From Undaria pinnatifida (lineage: Eukaryota; Sar; Phaeophyceae; Laminariales; Alariaceae), in the NCBI GenBank assembly GCA_012845835.1, contig JABAKD010000026.1, forward strand, positions 15,042,533 through 15,106,532: 64,000 nt of DNA. Direction: 5' to 3'. The notes beneath the pieces were generated by a model that was not told the DNA's origin, made no database searches, and saw nothing but the letters and a program-made list of their open reading frames with translations. Numbering within the stretch: the first letter of the stretch is position 1; every line of letters starts with the position of its first letter. The translations under genes were made by a program, and so were the position numbers. Positions 10,660-21,862 of the stretch are shown piece after piece.

Positions 10660-11596
10660 CAGTCAAACCCCGCTTAAAGACGCACTTCTTAAGTCAACTC
10701 CCCGCTATAAAGACGAAAAAAAAATCTGAACCAGGGTGCCCCGCAGATGTACAAGTTTAAGGGGGGGTGTATTGTTTACGCTGCGGGGCCCCCCAAAAAA
10801 TGGTGCAGCACACCTGTAGACTGCCAGAGAGCGGTCTGCTGCTGCTGCTGCTGCTGCGTGGACATGGATAGATTCCTTTCGTCTGCTGACGGTCCGTCTG
10901 CCTCCCACACGAAAGCGTGTGGTGAACCAACATGCAAGATGAAATCTGTCCCGGTCTCAGCGATTCACCAGTGCCCTTGCGGGCGAGCCATGCATGGGTT
11001 TTGTGGTGTGGGCATCGGAGACGAAGGCTACGGGCAGCAGAGAATGTGCACAGACTGCCAGAAGAGAGCAGGTTCTCTTGTTGTTGTCTAGCGTTGTTTA
11101 TCTTCACCGTTTTTCTGAGTTGATGTCCATCTGTGTCCTTATCAGGTAGGATTTGACATGTCAAAGTTGGAACAGAGGTGGTGAATGATATATCGGCGAG
11201 GTTTCCAACATGAGGACGAGAAGATAATAAGAAAAACACAGTCGACACCAACCGAGAGAGAGAGTTCACTGCAGTCATAATAACCTTCATCCTGCAACAT
11301 TGAACCCACTTCTCGGAGCATTTTATTTCGGGCGGTGGGGTGCGGCAACTACTGTATAAACTTGGTTTTTAAGTACATTCCACTTTCAACCACGGCAACG
11401 TTGTGACGGTCAGATTTGTGGATTCTCGTTTCGTTATAGTATACCTGCTGCAACGGCGCGTCTTTTGATGTATGTTATGCCTCCATCGGCCCCGGGGATG
11501 GTGCGTTATCGTCCCCGGAATCTTAAAGACGATTCCCCGCGTTAAAGACGCCTTGAAAAAAAGTACCGATATGCGTCTTTAAGCGGGGTTTGACTG
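10660..11596 (+). mobile_element. TA-flanked TIR element with a cysteine-rich ORF, copy 1 (pogo/Tc1-like ends)
   Basis: The left end CAGTCAAACCCCGCTTAAAG is matched at the right end by its inverse (CTTTAAGCGGGGTTTGACTG). TA flanks both ends (10,658-10,659 and 11,597-11,598). Near each end a second related motif occurs (CCCCGCTATAAAGACG at about 10,700 and CCCCGCGTTAAAGACGCC near 11,525), giving subterminal repeats. TA duplication with a CAGT start is typical of the Tc1/mariner-pogo group. No transposase is seen. A short CTG run and the small ORF at 10,864 lie inside. A diverged second copy is at 49,720-50,878. Confidence 0.85.
10864..11091 (+). CDS. Small cysteine/histidine-rich protein inside TIR element, copy 1
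   Basis: 75 codons starting MDRFLSSADG. I chose this ATG because the partner copy starts MERFLLSSGG at the same place; an upstream ATG at 10,747 reads through a CTG-repeat-derived poly-Cys stretch. Cys/His spacing in the sequence: CGEPTC, then CPCGRAMHGFC, then CTDC, i.e. four paired ligands plus His, like a treble-clef (PHD/RING-type) zinc finger. The fold is inferred. Both copies keep GEPTCKM, QCP.GR.MH.FCG and GQQR.C.DCQ. It could be the first exon of a lost transposase: after CQKR the codons change and a possible GT donor follows. No function is claimed. Confidence 0.5.
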   Translation: MDRFLSSADGPSASHTKACGEPTCKMKSVPVSAIHQCPCGRAMHGFCGVGIGDEGYGQQRMCTDCQKRAGSLVVV

Positions 11597-11598
11597 TA

Positions 11599-12184
11599 TT
11601 AAAAAAAATGAAAATACACTCCAGCTGTGAGTTCGAAAATTTCGTCGAAACTCATCTTTGCAAGCTGTGTGTGATACTCCGATCGCGCGCATAACGAGTT
11701 GTGTGTCCTCATTAAGGATATAGGTCGGCGACTCCCCTTACAACTACAGTGTAGCTATCAGGGTCAACAGGGTGATTTTAGTCAGTCTGTGCGCTGAAAC
11801 TATAAAACCCGTTTCTGAGGGGGACAAAATCTGACAGCTGTGGAGGGAAATGTATCCGTTTATCGAGTGAATCTTGTAAGTCGAATAACCGGTGAGGGGG
11901 AGGGGCTGTGTTTTGAAGGACGTGGGGGCCTGGTTTTGATCAAAAGCGAGCGGGTTTGGAGGGGGGGGGGGGGGTTAGCTCAATATGTGCGTGGAAACTA
12001 TACATTATTTTGAGGGGATAAATGTGACGGTTTCGGAAATGATGCATCAGTTTATCATGTATATCCTGGGGTAAGTCGCACAATCAGTGAGTAGAGAGAG
12101 CGTGGAGTGTTCGAGGGGGTGGTGTTGGGATGGGTTGGGGGGGGGGAAGGTAGGGGGTGGGGGCGGAGGGGGCGGGGGAGGGGG

Positions 12185-12219
<35 letters not shown>

Positions 12220-12576
12220 GAAGAGTTCAAGGTGAGGGGTTTGTTATACGTGTGGTGCTAGGTCTAGGCGATGGTGTTGGTGATGGGGAAGAAGGGGGTG
12301 TTCGGGGCGGGGGGGGGGGGGGGAAGCAGCGGCATGGATGGTTCTCGAAAGATAATGAGGTGATATCCTGTGCGTGAAGTGTTTATCAATCTGGCGAATT
12401 TCGATATTTGGTGGGGCGTTTGAGTAAGGGAGAGCGAGAGGGGGGGGGCGGGGGGGGGGGAAAGATATTATATGTGAAGTTTTTCGGCCAACAAAAAAAT
12501 ATTTAGCACCATGACCACGTACCAGGTACCATCTATCAATAATAGTATAGTCTAGACCGCTAATACACCAAACAAT
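11599..12576 (+). repeat. Dispersed CAGCTGTGAG / G-rich repeat, copy B, with long G runs
   Basis: It starts just outside the TIR element with GAAAATACACTCCAGCTGTG, then GTCGGCGACTCCCCTTACAA and AGTCGAATAACCGGTGAGGG, matching 59,283-59,570 closely. Long G runs follow (about 11,957-11,974 and 12,187-12,218), then GGTCTAGGCGATGGTG and a GTGGGGCG block. The G tracts create glycine-rich frames (12,087-12,377) that are not genes. Uninterrupted G runs of this length could form quadruplex structures. Confidence 0.65.
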
Positions 12577-12900
12577 ACCATGATAGGGAGATTGCGATTA
12601 GTGTCTCCCCGTGCCACCTCTCTACCCCTACGCTATTGCTGACGTCTTCTCCTTACTGCTACTGCTGCTGCTGTCGCTGCTGCGTGCGCGCCACTCCCTT
12701 CTTCTCTACCGGATGTTGTGTCCGATACTCGCTGCTGGTGTGCTGCTGCTGTGCTACGTTGTTGCTGCTGAGGTTCTCCGATTTTTCGCTATCCCTCCCC
12801 CTGGACCCCCCCCCCCCCCCCCCCCTATGCTACCCGGTTCTCCAATATTTCCTCTTCCTTCGTTCCGCCAAACTCCAGACTGTTCCGACATTCTTACATT
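12577..12900 (-). repeat. Terminal direct repeat (element 3' end)
   Basis: It starts ACCATGATAGGGAGATTGCG on the plus strand and contains a CTG-rich tract, CCGGATGTTGTGTCCGATAC, a long C run and CAGACTGTTCCGACATTCTT. It matches 20,292-20,602 in the same orientation with scattered differences, mostly in the C run and CTG tract. Confidence 0.9.
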
Positions 12901-13137
12901 TTGGTCTCCTCTTCACGAAAATTTGCGTATTCATATATATCATGGTGTTCCCGCCGCCCGGCGAGGGAGGATGGGGGAGATTGAAACTGACGGCTTACCC
13001 TTGTCCGGTTTTCCTTGCCCGCCTTCCCCTCCCCCGCTCCCTCTCCCAGCTATTGTACGCGGCTGACCTGCCCCCCTACCCGACAGATAACCTCAACAGC
13101 CATAAGCTCACCGTTGAACCGCGTTCTGCGCCCGCGC

Positions 13138-14087
13138 CTACCTTATTCTACCCTCGACCCCGCCCCCCCCCCCCCATGTCGTCCCTTGCCCCGGCTGTCT
13201 GCCCGGCGTTCCTGACCTCCCTAACAATATTCTTGACTCCCAAAGGAGGTCTTCCATGTTCGATCTCACGTACCCCATGAATGCCTGCGACGTCCACTTT
13301 CCTTCTCGCTGGATCACCCACGGCTGTGCTCCCATCTCCGCCAGCCTTGTCGCTCCCCGTATCCTTCCGGAGTGCAGCGCGAATTCTTCTGGCATCAGCT
13401 CTCCTACTGCCCCCTTCCCTTGCCTACTCTATTTCCTCCCCAGTCTCTCCAGCCCGCTCCTTGAGGAAAACGTCGTTTTCCCTTTCGTCCATACCTTCCA
13501 TCTTCCCCCGCTCTTGTACGTTATCAGCGGGGCTTTCCCCCCCCCCGGAACCGTCTCCCCGTAGTAGCCTACTAGCTCCGCCATCAGGTCCACTATGTTC
13601 CCTTCCACCCCCCCCCCCGACCCCCCCCAAATCTTATTGTTCTAACAGCTAACGCGACTTTTCTCTCCTGGTCTCCTTCCCCCCTCTTGAAACGAATATC
13701 CACCGTATCCGCGGCTCCCTTCCCTCCCGGTCCCAGCTGCACCCCTTTCTCGAAGAAAGCCACATGCCCCCTCCTCAAGCAGTAAACCCCATGCACCATT
13801 CCTCCTTCCTCTACGAATAGTTCCGAGGCCCTCAGCATCAACTGATACGTCAGTGGCAGCCAGATCCACACGATCCTCCCCCCTACCCTCCTCGCGCCGA
13901 TACTCTCCTCCATCACTCTGATCATCTCCCACGTCAGCGGCCTCCTTACCCGTGCCTGTTGCCCCGCCTCCGCATGCGTCCTCCTGATTCCTTTCTTCAC
14001 TGCCTGAATACTGAAGTGCTGTAGCGGCAGAGACAGTCCCCCCCACTGCTCGTGATGAAAATTAACCGCCATCAACTTCCCTGCCAC
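13138..14087 (-). pseudogene. Tyrosine recombinase of the retroelement, frameshifted
   Basis: N-terminal and core part (14,087-13,593): LTWEMIRVME, then WLPLTYQLMLRASELFVEEG, which contains the first catalytic arginine context (LRASELF), then HVAFFEKG and DTVDIRFK. C-terminal part (13,395-13,138): EEFALHSGRIRGATRLAEMG, giving the H-x-x-R motif, then VIQREGKW and QAFMGYVRSN with the likely nucleophilic tyrosine. The two parts are in different frames, joined by a degraded stretch reading PLITYKSGGRWKVWTKGKTT. The family resolves circular DNA intermediates and inserts them by strand exchange. All visible catalytic residues remain, but the frame is broken. Confidence 0.85.
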
Positions 14088-14212
14088 CGTCGCCTCCTTA
14101 TTCTTCCTTTCCGCGCAGCAGATGGCAATGCACTATGTCAGCTTCTCCACCAGCTCCCACTCGTCCAGTTCCTTCCCTAACCAGTTCTCTTTTCCCCTAA
14201 TCATCCTCCAAC

Positions 14213-16350
14213 TCACCCACATTCTCCAACCTTGTGCATAAGTCTTTCTAGTCGACTTCGCAACCCGCCCAAGTCCGTAGCCGCGTGCAAAATCTCCGAA
14301 CACAACTCATCTCTATCCGGTCCAAGCTCCTGGGCCTGCCACGAGACGACAGGGCATTCTTTGGTCAGCCTCGATTGGATTTCGTCTTCCTCCCACCACG
14401 TTACCCCGTCTGCTAACCCGTTCTTCACCCCCCGCACGTGCTTCGCCTGGAAGCACCACCCCCCTATCTACTCCCACACCCCCGAAATTCTCATCATCCC
14501 TCTCGATCTTTCTTCCCCTTTTCCCCCCTTGCAACTCTTCATTCAATGAACCGCTGACGAGCTATCCCCCCTCATCAGTACTGGCTCTCCCACCTTCCCC
14601 GGCTTATCCTTCCTTATCACAATCATCACGAATGCCGTCATCACCATCCCGAGTAGCTCCAGAACATTGATGGACAGCCTGTTCACGTGCTTCCTTCTCC
14701 TGCTCCTGATTGTCCTCGCTCTCTTCTCCTCGGTCAGGTTGTACACCTCCAATACACCCCCGTCTCCAGGCATAGCCCCCCTACTGCCTCGAATGATGCG
14801 TCGGAAAACCAGGTCCTTTTATGAGGCTGTTTAACGAACCGTAAGAACGGTGCCGCAAACTCCTCCCCCCGCCCGGCCAAGCCCTCCGTCATGCACCATC
14901 TCCACCACTCCACGTCCGCCATAAACTCTTCCGTCAGGTATAACACCCTCCCTGCCTCTGCCTTCTTCCTGTCCTTTCCCCCGCCCCCCCCCCCCCCCCC
15001 CACCCCCCACCCCTTTTCACCTGCCCATTCGGATGCAGCTTGCTCAGCTGCAGAAGCCGCCACACGAAATACCGCCCTGGTCTAATCACGTACGCCACGT
15101 GGTGCAGTTTGCCTGCATGCACGAGAACCTCCCGTACAGTCGCCTTGCTCCTCTCCTCGGGCCACTACTGGAGCATTTCCCGTAGCTCCTTGATCTTCCT
15201 TCCCGGCAAGGATATCGTCATTCTCTCCGTGCCTACGTCAAACCCCAGTACCTTCTGCCGGGGGGCCCAATCCGTCACATTTTTATGTGACAGCAGAGGC
15301 TCCTCTCCCACTGCCCTCTGTCCCATTGCTTGGTGGTGATTCGACGCCAGTGCCTGCGTCAGCACTAGGCACCTCCCCCTGCCTGCTTCCCACTGCACCT
15401 CCAACGAAACCGCATCATCCATGAGGAAAACTACCCACGCTGGGTCCTCTTCCCCTCCCCCTTCCACCTCCTCGACTATGCAGCCCCGCGGCAGCGGCTC
15501 CACCGCTACTCCCGTATGCCCCGCGACTTGGACATGCGCTGTGGCCTCCATGCCAGCCGCTAGGATCGTCGCCGAATCCTTTGTCGTCTGCCTCTGTGCC
15601 TGCTGGATCGCGCTGGCGATAACACCCCACCACCCTGGGCTCCCCCTCCATCCGAACGGCAACCGCAAGTCGATAAACAAATACCCTCCCGGCACGTACC
15701 CGAAGTTCGCTGCCCCTGCTGGATCGACTCCCACCTGTCGAAAGGCACTCTTCACGTCCATTTTCTGCATTTAGATCCTTTTAACTGTCCCGAATTTGTC
15801 CTGCAGCTCAAGCACCGTCTTGAAAATTAGGCCCATCACGCGCGCCAGGTGGCATTCTGGAATCTGGTCTCAGTACGTCGTCTGGTTAACCGGCCGGCCC
15901 CGCCCCCCCCGGGGTTGCTCCGGTTCGCTGCTGAACGTCGAATCCTGGACTATCCTCTTCTTTCCATTTTCTTCCACCACCCCCACGGGATAATCCGCAA
16001 ACCTCGCACGCTCCGCGCTACTCTTACCGGCATTACGATCGCTCTCCCCTTCTTGACGTCTCCCACTGCATTCTCCCACACGTCGACCACGTGTTTTCTG
16101 GCGCTGCTATGGTTTCCGTATACCAGTTCCTGCTCGAGATTACCTCCGGGTCCTACATCCACCGGCACGCCCCTACCCTCGCTATCTGTTCCAGCAGTGC
16201 AACCTGATCGACCTTGTGTCGTTCCGCGAAGAATTTCGTCACGCGCTCTACGTCCATATGTGGCGCAGGCGGCTCCCCACGTAACGCCCACACCACTATC
16301 CCTACGTGCCCTCCTTCCCTAAGTAGCATCTCTTCTCTCAACCTAGCCAC
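14213..16350 (-). pseudogene. Reverse transcriptase-RNase H of the tyrosine-recombinase retroelement
   Basis: RT upstream block (16,291-15,870): ELVYGNHSSARKHV, then GLRIIPWG and, in another frame, VVEENGKKRIVQDSTF. RT core (15,770-15,165): MDVKSAFRQVGVDPAGAANF (catalytic Asp block A), LPFGWRGSPGWWGVIASAIQ, and VVFLMDDAVSLEVQW with an intact paired-Asp motif. RNase H (15,063-14,543): WFSDASFEAVGGLCLETGVY, NVLELLGMVM and VLMRGDSSSAVH give the D, E and D positions. Frame changes separate RT from RNase H. The MDD motif suggests this copy decayed later or less at the active site than the copy at 1-2 kb. Confidence 0.88.
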
Positions 16351-16539
16351 GACCCCCAGCAGGCGATCTCTTTCGACTGCGTCTTCACTTGTCTTTCCCA
16401 GGCGCCCTATTGCGCTCCTTCACCTTAGGGCCGTCTCCCGTTCCTCGCCATTGAACTCGTGCGCCGCCCCGTCGCTACGCTCTGCCCCTCCCTCCCTGTG
16501 GGTAGCTCCTTCTTTACGCCCCGCTCCTCCGGCCCCGTT

Positions 16540-17815
16540 ACCGAAATCCCCCCGTTCCTGAGCGTGTACGGCCCCATTGTCGCCCGCTCTCACCCTTTTC
16601 CTTTTCGCAGCCCCGTCACCGCGCTCCCCTCCCGCCTGTTTTTGTACGGCCTCGTTGCCGCCCCCCCTCCCCCATTTCCCCGCGAGGCCCCGTTTCCACG
16701 TTTACCCCCCCTTGGTCGTGTACGGCCCCATCGCCGCCCACTCACGCCCCCTTTCTTTTCGCGGCCCAACTGCCACGTTCCCCTCCGGCCTGGACGTGTG
16801 CGACCCCGTTGTTGTGCCCCCCCCCCCCCCTTTCCTTGCGCGACCGCGTCGCCGCGCTCCCCCCCGCCCGGGTCCGGTACGGTCACGTTGCCGTACACCT
16901 CCCCCCTGTATTCGCGACCCCTTTGTCGCGCACGACCGTTTGTTTGAGCACGAGGCCTAACCGCCGTCACTCTGCACGGCCCCGATGCCATGTTCTCTCT
17001 CCACGTGGTGATGTGCTGCCCCGTTGCCGCACACCACCCCCCTTGTTTCTTTGCTCGGCCCCGTAGCCGCGCTTCCCCCAGGCCGGGTCGTGTACGGTCC
17101 CGTTACCGCTACCCACCCCCCTCACCTTTTGTGTGGCCCCTTTGCCTCGCACCCCCCAATTGTTAAAAGCCGCGGCCTGGCCGCCGTCACTCTGCACGGC
17201 CCCGATGCCATGTTCTCTCTCCACGTGGTGATGTGCTGCCCCGTTGCCGCACCCCCCCCCCTTGTTTCTTTGCCCGGCCCCGTAGCCGCGCTTCCCCCAG
17301 GCCGGGTCATATACGGTCCCGTTACCGCTACCCCCCCCCTCACCTTTTGTGTGGCCCCTTTGCCTCGCACCCCCCATTTGCTAAAAACCGCGGCTTGGCC
17401 GCCGTCGCCCTGCGCGGCCACGTCGCCGCATTCCTTCCCGACCTGATTGTGTGCGGCCCCGTTGCCGCACACCCCCCCCTCTTTTCTTTGCACGGCACCG
17501 TTGCCGCGCTCCCCCCCGGCCGGGTCATATACGGTCCCGTTACCGCTACCCCCCCCCTCACCTTTTGTGTGGCCCCTTTGCCTCGCACCCCCCATTTGTT
17601 AAAAACCGCGGCTTGGCCGCCGTCGCCCTGCGCGGCCACGTCGCCGCATTCCTTCCCGACCTGATTGTGTGCGGCCCCGTTGCCGCACACCCCCCCCTCT
17701 TTTCTTTGCACGGCACCGTTGCCGCGCTCCCCCCCGGCCGGGTCGTGTACGGTCTCATTGCCGTACACCCTCCCCTTTCCCCCTTTTCACGGCCCCTTCT
17801 CCGCGCACCCCCCGT
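16540..17815 (-). repeat. 220-bp tandem array, Gly/Asn-rich on the coding strand
   Basis: Units of 218-220 bp are visible from repeated landmarks: CCCGATGCCATG at 16,981 and 17,201, and CGTCGCCGCATTCC at about 17,421 and 17,639. The last two copies are nearly identical. On the minus strand each unit reads as GNGAA/GNGTV-type repeats (for example GGVCGNGAAHNQVG). More diverged sub-repeats continue left to about 16,540. It lies between Gag and RT. Low-complexity plus-strand frames across it are shadows. Confidence 0.85.
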
Positions 17816-18077
17816 TTATTTGAGCTCGCGGCCTGGCAGCCGTCGCTCCCCCCTCTTCCTAGTTCGGTACTTCTTATTCGCGACCTTCCCGCCTTGATTC
17901 CACTAGCTTCTCTTCCTTGTTCCTGTCCGGTTCTTTTCCCGTACCATCCTTCCCCCCTTCCTCTCGCGCGCCCTATGCCCCGTATTCCTTTGTCCTCTTT
18001 GTAACATTACTGCCTTTCCCTTTCCTTTCCGTAATTATTTTTCTTTTCTGTTCCTGTTCCCCTGTGGTTCCCCCCCA

Positions 18078-20269
18078 CTACCTCCTCCCCCCCTTCGAGC
18101 CCCATATTTTCTTCACCTGAATTGATTGGTCTGACCGACCCCGGTGTCGGCCTCCCCGCGATGTTGGTCTCCCATCCTTTCTGGTCCACCCGGTGGCTCT
18201 CTCTGTGCTTGCATTACCCCCCTGGTCCTCGCTCGTCCGTGACTGGCCCTGCGCTATGGCAGGGCCCGTACCTTCATTCGTCCTTCTTACCCTTCTCTCC
18301 CCTGCCCCCTCCCCCCCCCGGGGCTGGTCGCTTCTCGCCCCTTCCCCCCCCCACTCGCTCGTCATTTCCTTCATTTTCCCCCTTGTGCTCGAACTTGCAG
18401 TCCCCCCACTTTTCCATGTACGGACAGGGCTTGCCGCTCTTGACGAAGTAACACTCCCTGCTCCCCCTCCCCTCCTTCCTTTCTTCACCCTTGCGTTCCC
18501 CTTCTACACCCCTCTCGCCCCGCCCCGCTTCCCCCCGCCGGTTGCCCTCTTCGTACCCTCTCCCCCCCCCCCTTTCTCCCTCCCCCAACCCTCTACTCCC
18601 CCCCTCCCCTCATGTATAGCGGCGCCACATCCAGCCACGCCCGCGTTGCATTAAACTCGGGGACTGGTAGGGGCCCGGTCTATTCTGCCGTCGGCCACGT
18701 ATTCCCCCTCTGTTTCAGCCTCAGCGCTTGCGTCCGCACCTCTTCCCCCAACTGCGCTAGGTCCATATTGAATCGCGTCACGTACTCAACCTGGAAGTAC
18801 TCCGACTCTACCAGCCTCCTGTTCGTCACGAAAAAATGATTTACCCCTTCCTTTTCGCTGTGGAATGGTTTCCCCCATTGACTCTGCACCCTTCCCAACG
18901 CTTCCCGCCCCATCTTCGTGTGCACGTCCGTCGCTAACATCGCCATGTACAGAATCACACCCAGAGTAGCCTCCACCCTGTCTGGCAAGACTGTCCCCCC
19001 CTCACTCCGGCGCTTCCCCGAATTCTCTGTCCTCAAATACACGGTCATGTCTAGGTCGGAAACATGCACCAGGTTCCCCTCTCCGTTCCGGTTCATACGA
19101 ACCGCTCACTATACAACGAAGACATCGCTCGTTCCTTCACCGAATCCCATGGCGGTACTCCCCCGTCTGCCCTGATTAACCCCCACATGACCATCACCAT
19201 GTCCATCGCCTGCGCCCATGATGATGGTTCCGGCTCCCCCAGAAGTAACTGGTGGGCCCTGTGCCCCTGTCCGCTCCCGTTCCTCCCCACTTCCACCCTT
19301 CGCTCCAAACTCTTTTTCGTCTTTCCCACCCCGCTGCCGCCTCGTTGTCTTCCCATCCGCGCTTCTCATTAGCCCTTCCTCTCGCCGTCCCCCAGTATCC
19401 GTCTTTGGCCATTTGCCCCGTCCATGCTCCTCTACCCGTTTCGTCACAATACCACCAATCTTCTTCTGCTGCCCTATCCCTGTGCTGGCGTTTCCCTTTC
19501 CCCCCCTGTATCCGCCCTCCCTGTTCCGGTCCCCTCCTGCCTCCCCAATAGCCGCCCCTGTAGGTTCTGTGATCGTACCTCCACCCCTTCCTGCCCACCC
19601 TTCTCCGTGTTCTTGTCCCATCTGCCTCCAGTAGCTGTCCTCCGCTGTGGGCTCTATTTGCGGGCCCCTGCCTCCTGCTTCCCGTTTCCCGACCTCTCGG
19701 CTTTAGCTTCGTCGTTCAGCGGCATTCTTTTCGAGTAACATTTGTCTCGTTCTTCCCCTAACCTCCCCGGCCTCCGTGTCATATGAAACCACCCTGCGTT
19801 CGCGGGGGTGGCCCATGTTTCTCTGTCCCTCCGGCTGGTGGTGCCGGTATTGCCTCCTCGGCTCTTTGTGCCGAGGAGGCTGTTGTGGGTTACTCGCAAG
19901 TTCATCCATTTCGTCGGTCATATCCTTACTCGTTTCTCTCGCGCGCATCCTTCTACCAACCTCCTTTTCGACCTCGTACTCAAATATTGCCTTCCACCTC
20001 TCTTCCGCCCTTTCACTCTCACTCTCATCTCTCTCCCTTCCTGGTTCTTCCTGACGTTGGTTCTCACCGTTGCTCTCCTTGTGGGAGCCCGCTGTTTGGT
20101 CCCCCGGCTTTCGTATCTCCCGCACGTCCTCGACGCTCCCCTTCGATCTCCTTGCTCTCTCCCTCCTCTCCAGCTCTTCTTTCCGCATGCACTCCGTTTC
20201 TTCCAGCTCCTTCCGCAGCTTTCTGATCTTCGGCTAGAAACCTGCTTCCCGTTCCTGTGACGATGACAT
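18078..20269 (-). pseudogene. Gag-like region with CCCH-type finger
   Basis: The likely start is the ATG at 20,269 (MSSSQEREAGF, then an in-frame stop). It is followed by a highly charged, helix-prone stretch (IRKLRKELEETECMRKEELE) and RWKAIFEYEVEKEVGRRMRA near 20,000. A second part (19,096-18,680) reads VHVSDLDMTVYLRTENSG, ILYMAMLATDVHTKMGREAL and EYVTRFNMDLAQLGEEVRT. At about 18,453 comes a finger reading CYFVKSGKPCPYMEKWGDCK then FEH, i.e. C-x8-C-x8-C-x3-H, a CCCH-like nucleic-acid-binding motif. Several frames are used, so the gene is broken. The structural role is inferred from position and finger. Confidence 0.65.
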
Positions 20270-20291
20270 GTCCTCGTGCACCTCCCTCCCA

Positions 20292-20602
20292 ACCATGATT
20301 CAGATTGCGATTGGTGTCTCCCCGTGCCACCTCACCACCCCTATGCTTCTGCCGACGTCTTCTCCCTACTGCTACTGCTGCTGCTGTCGTCGCTGCGTGG
20401 GCGCTACTCCATTCTTCTCTACCGGATGTTGAGTCCGATACTCGCTGCTGGTGTGCTGCTGCTGTGCTACGTAGTTGCTGCTGAGGTTCTCCTATTTTTC
20501 GCTATCGGTCCCCCTGGAACCCCCCCCCCCCCATATGCTACCCGGGTCTCCGATATTTCCTCTTTGTTCTGCCAAACTCCAGACTGTTCCGACATTCTTG
20601 CA
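20292..20602 (-). repeat. Terminal direct repeat (element 5' end)
   Basis: Starts ACCATGATTCAGATTGCGAT on the plus strand, contains the CTG tract, CCGGATGTTGAGTCCGATAC and the C run, and ends CAGACTGTTCCGACATTCTT. It is the partner of 12,577-12,900. The Gag ATG lies immediately inside it. Confidence 0.9.
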
Positions 20603-21862
20603 AATTTTCCAACGACCAGGATCAAAAGTCATGCTTTCGGCAGTGACCATTTTTTCTTGACTCTTTGAAACTGAGGGAAAATAGTTGATTGAAAAGGAAC
20701 CAAAGTACTAAGCAATATCATACACGACAGAAAATTCAACTATAACAGGCGAGCGCTGTGTATCATTCCCCGGCAAACATCAGTACTATTAACAGCAGTA
20801 TAATCGCTCATCCCTGCGCTAATCCAGCATTTCAGTTCGTTGTTGCGCTCGGTAAGCAGAGTATCAACCGCTGAGTATACCGGTTGTAGTATGGCATCAT
20901 TCGACTGACCCTACCTCGAGCGAGCGCTATACCAACCAAAAATATCGTCATCGCTATGAACCGCTCATTATACCAGTTGCAGTGTATCATATTTCGACGA
21001 ACAAGCATGTTTTGATACAACTACTATTGCCTGGGTACTTGAAAATAATTGAAAAAAATACATGCCTTTCGATCTCGACACCCCCGGTAGTACTCGGGTC
21101 ACCTCTTTTCGCGTACAAGTGTTCGCCGCGGACGGGTAAGGCGCCGACTAGGCGTCTCGTGCCCCCAACCCCCGAAGATAGTGAAGGACCAACCAGCGCT
21201 AATGCCTTCTCGCTTCCAATCGCTCTCCTGCTCGCGATGGCTCTGGCCTCCCTTCTGTTCGCATTTTCCAAACGCAGACGACCCTGCTATTGCTCTGCCT
21301 CCCAAAACATAAATCGTGAACATCATTGCTTGCGATCTCCCAATCGCTAATGCTCTCATCAACAAGACCTTCTGGCTTTGGGGGTGGCCACGGGTCAGTG
21401 TCGGCAGCACCAGGTAGCCGTGGCTGCTGCCGAAGCAGCTTTTCCTTCTTGTCCGTCTCCATCATCCTTTTCCCCATCACACGCCGTTACTCTTCCAACA
21501 ACCACTGTGTTCGTTGATGCCATCACCTTTTCGTGCTCACGGGGAAGCTGCTGCGCTTCGACCGACTGCTGCGACGGTTGCGGTGCCTGTGGCAATGGCC
21601 ATGGGTTTGGGGCGGCAGCACCAGGTAGCTGTGGCTGCTTCTGCTGCTGCTGCAGCCCTTCAACTAATGACTGCGCCAAGACCAGCTCGTTCCACCACTG
21701 ATGTTCGATCTAGTCATTTTTGTCCCAAAACGCAACTCGTCCTTCTTCCACTTTTGCCCCGTTCCCGCAATCTGACACCTTATACACCAAAACAAAAATA
21801 TTCCCACCTCTTTTTGCTGTTTGCTGGCTTCCTCGCATCTCGATTTGTTCAAGCGGGAGCTG
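20603..21862. other. Unassigned DNA with a duplicated Gln/Pro-coding stretch on the minus strand
   Basis: The minus strand contains two related readings, QQQKQPQLPGAAAPNPWPLP near 21,640 and LLRQQPRLPGAADTDPWPPP near 21,430. They point to an internal duplication of a Gln/Pro-rich segment, possibly belonging with the minus-strand frame at 21,863-22,439. From 20,603 to 21,000 nothing is recognised. Confidence 0.4.

Larger units (their letters stand above)
12577..20602 (-). mobile_element. Tyrosine-recombinase retroelement (DIRS superfamily-like) with direct terminal repeats
   Basis: About 8 kb, read on the minus strand from 20,602 to 12,577. It is bounded by direct repeats of 311-324 bp (20,292-20,602 and 12,577-12,900). 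Contents in order: coiled, charged Gag start (ATG at 20,269, about 23 bp inside the repeat), CCCH-like finger (about 18,453-18,392), Gly/Asn-rich tandem array (17.8-16.5 kb), RT (16.35-15.16 kb), RNase H (15.1-14.2 kb) and tyrosine recombinase (14.1-13.1 kb). A recombinase instead of a DDE integrase and protease, with direct rather than inverted terminal repeats, suggests a Ngaro/PAT-like relative within the DIRS superfamily. Internal stops and frame changes show decay. No target duplication was found, as expected for recombinase insertion. Confidence 0.85.

Noticed and set aside
12087-12377. Glycine-rich plus-strand frame
   Set aside because: It is created by long G runs in a dispersed repeat; there is no domain and G-run length is unstable.
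12611-13280. Leucine- and cysteine-rich plus-strand frames resembling a membrane protein
   Set aside because: They come from the CTG tract and C runs of the terminal repeat and are antisense to the recombinase.
16459-17897. Several long proline-rich plus-strand frames
   Set aside because: They are antisense to the Gly/Asn-rich tandem array and to Gag of a minus-strand element; they show only composition and repeat structure.
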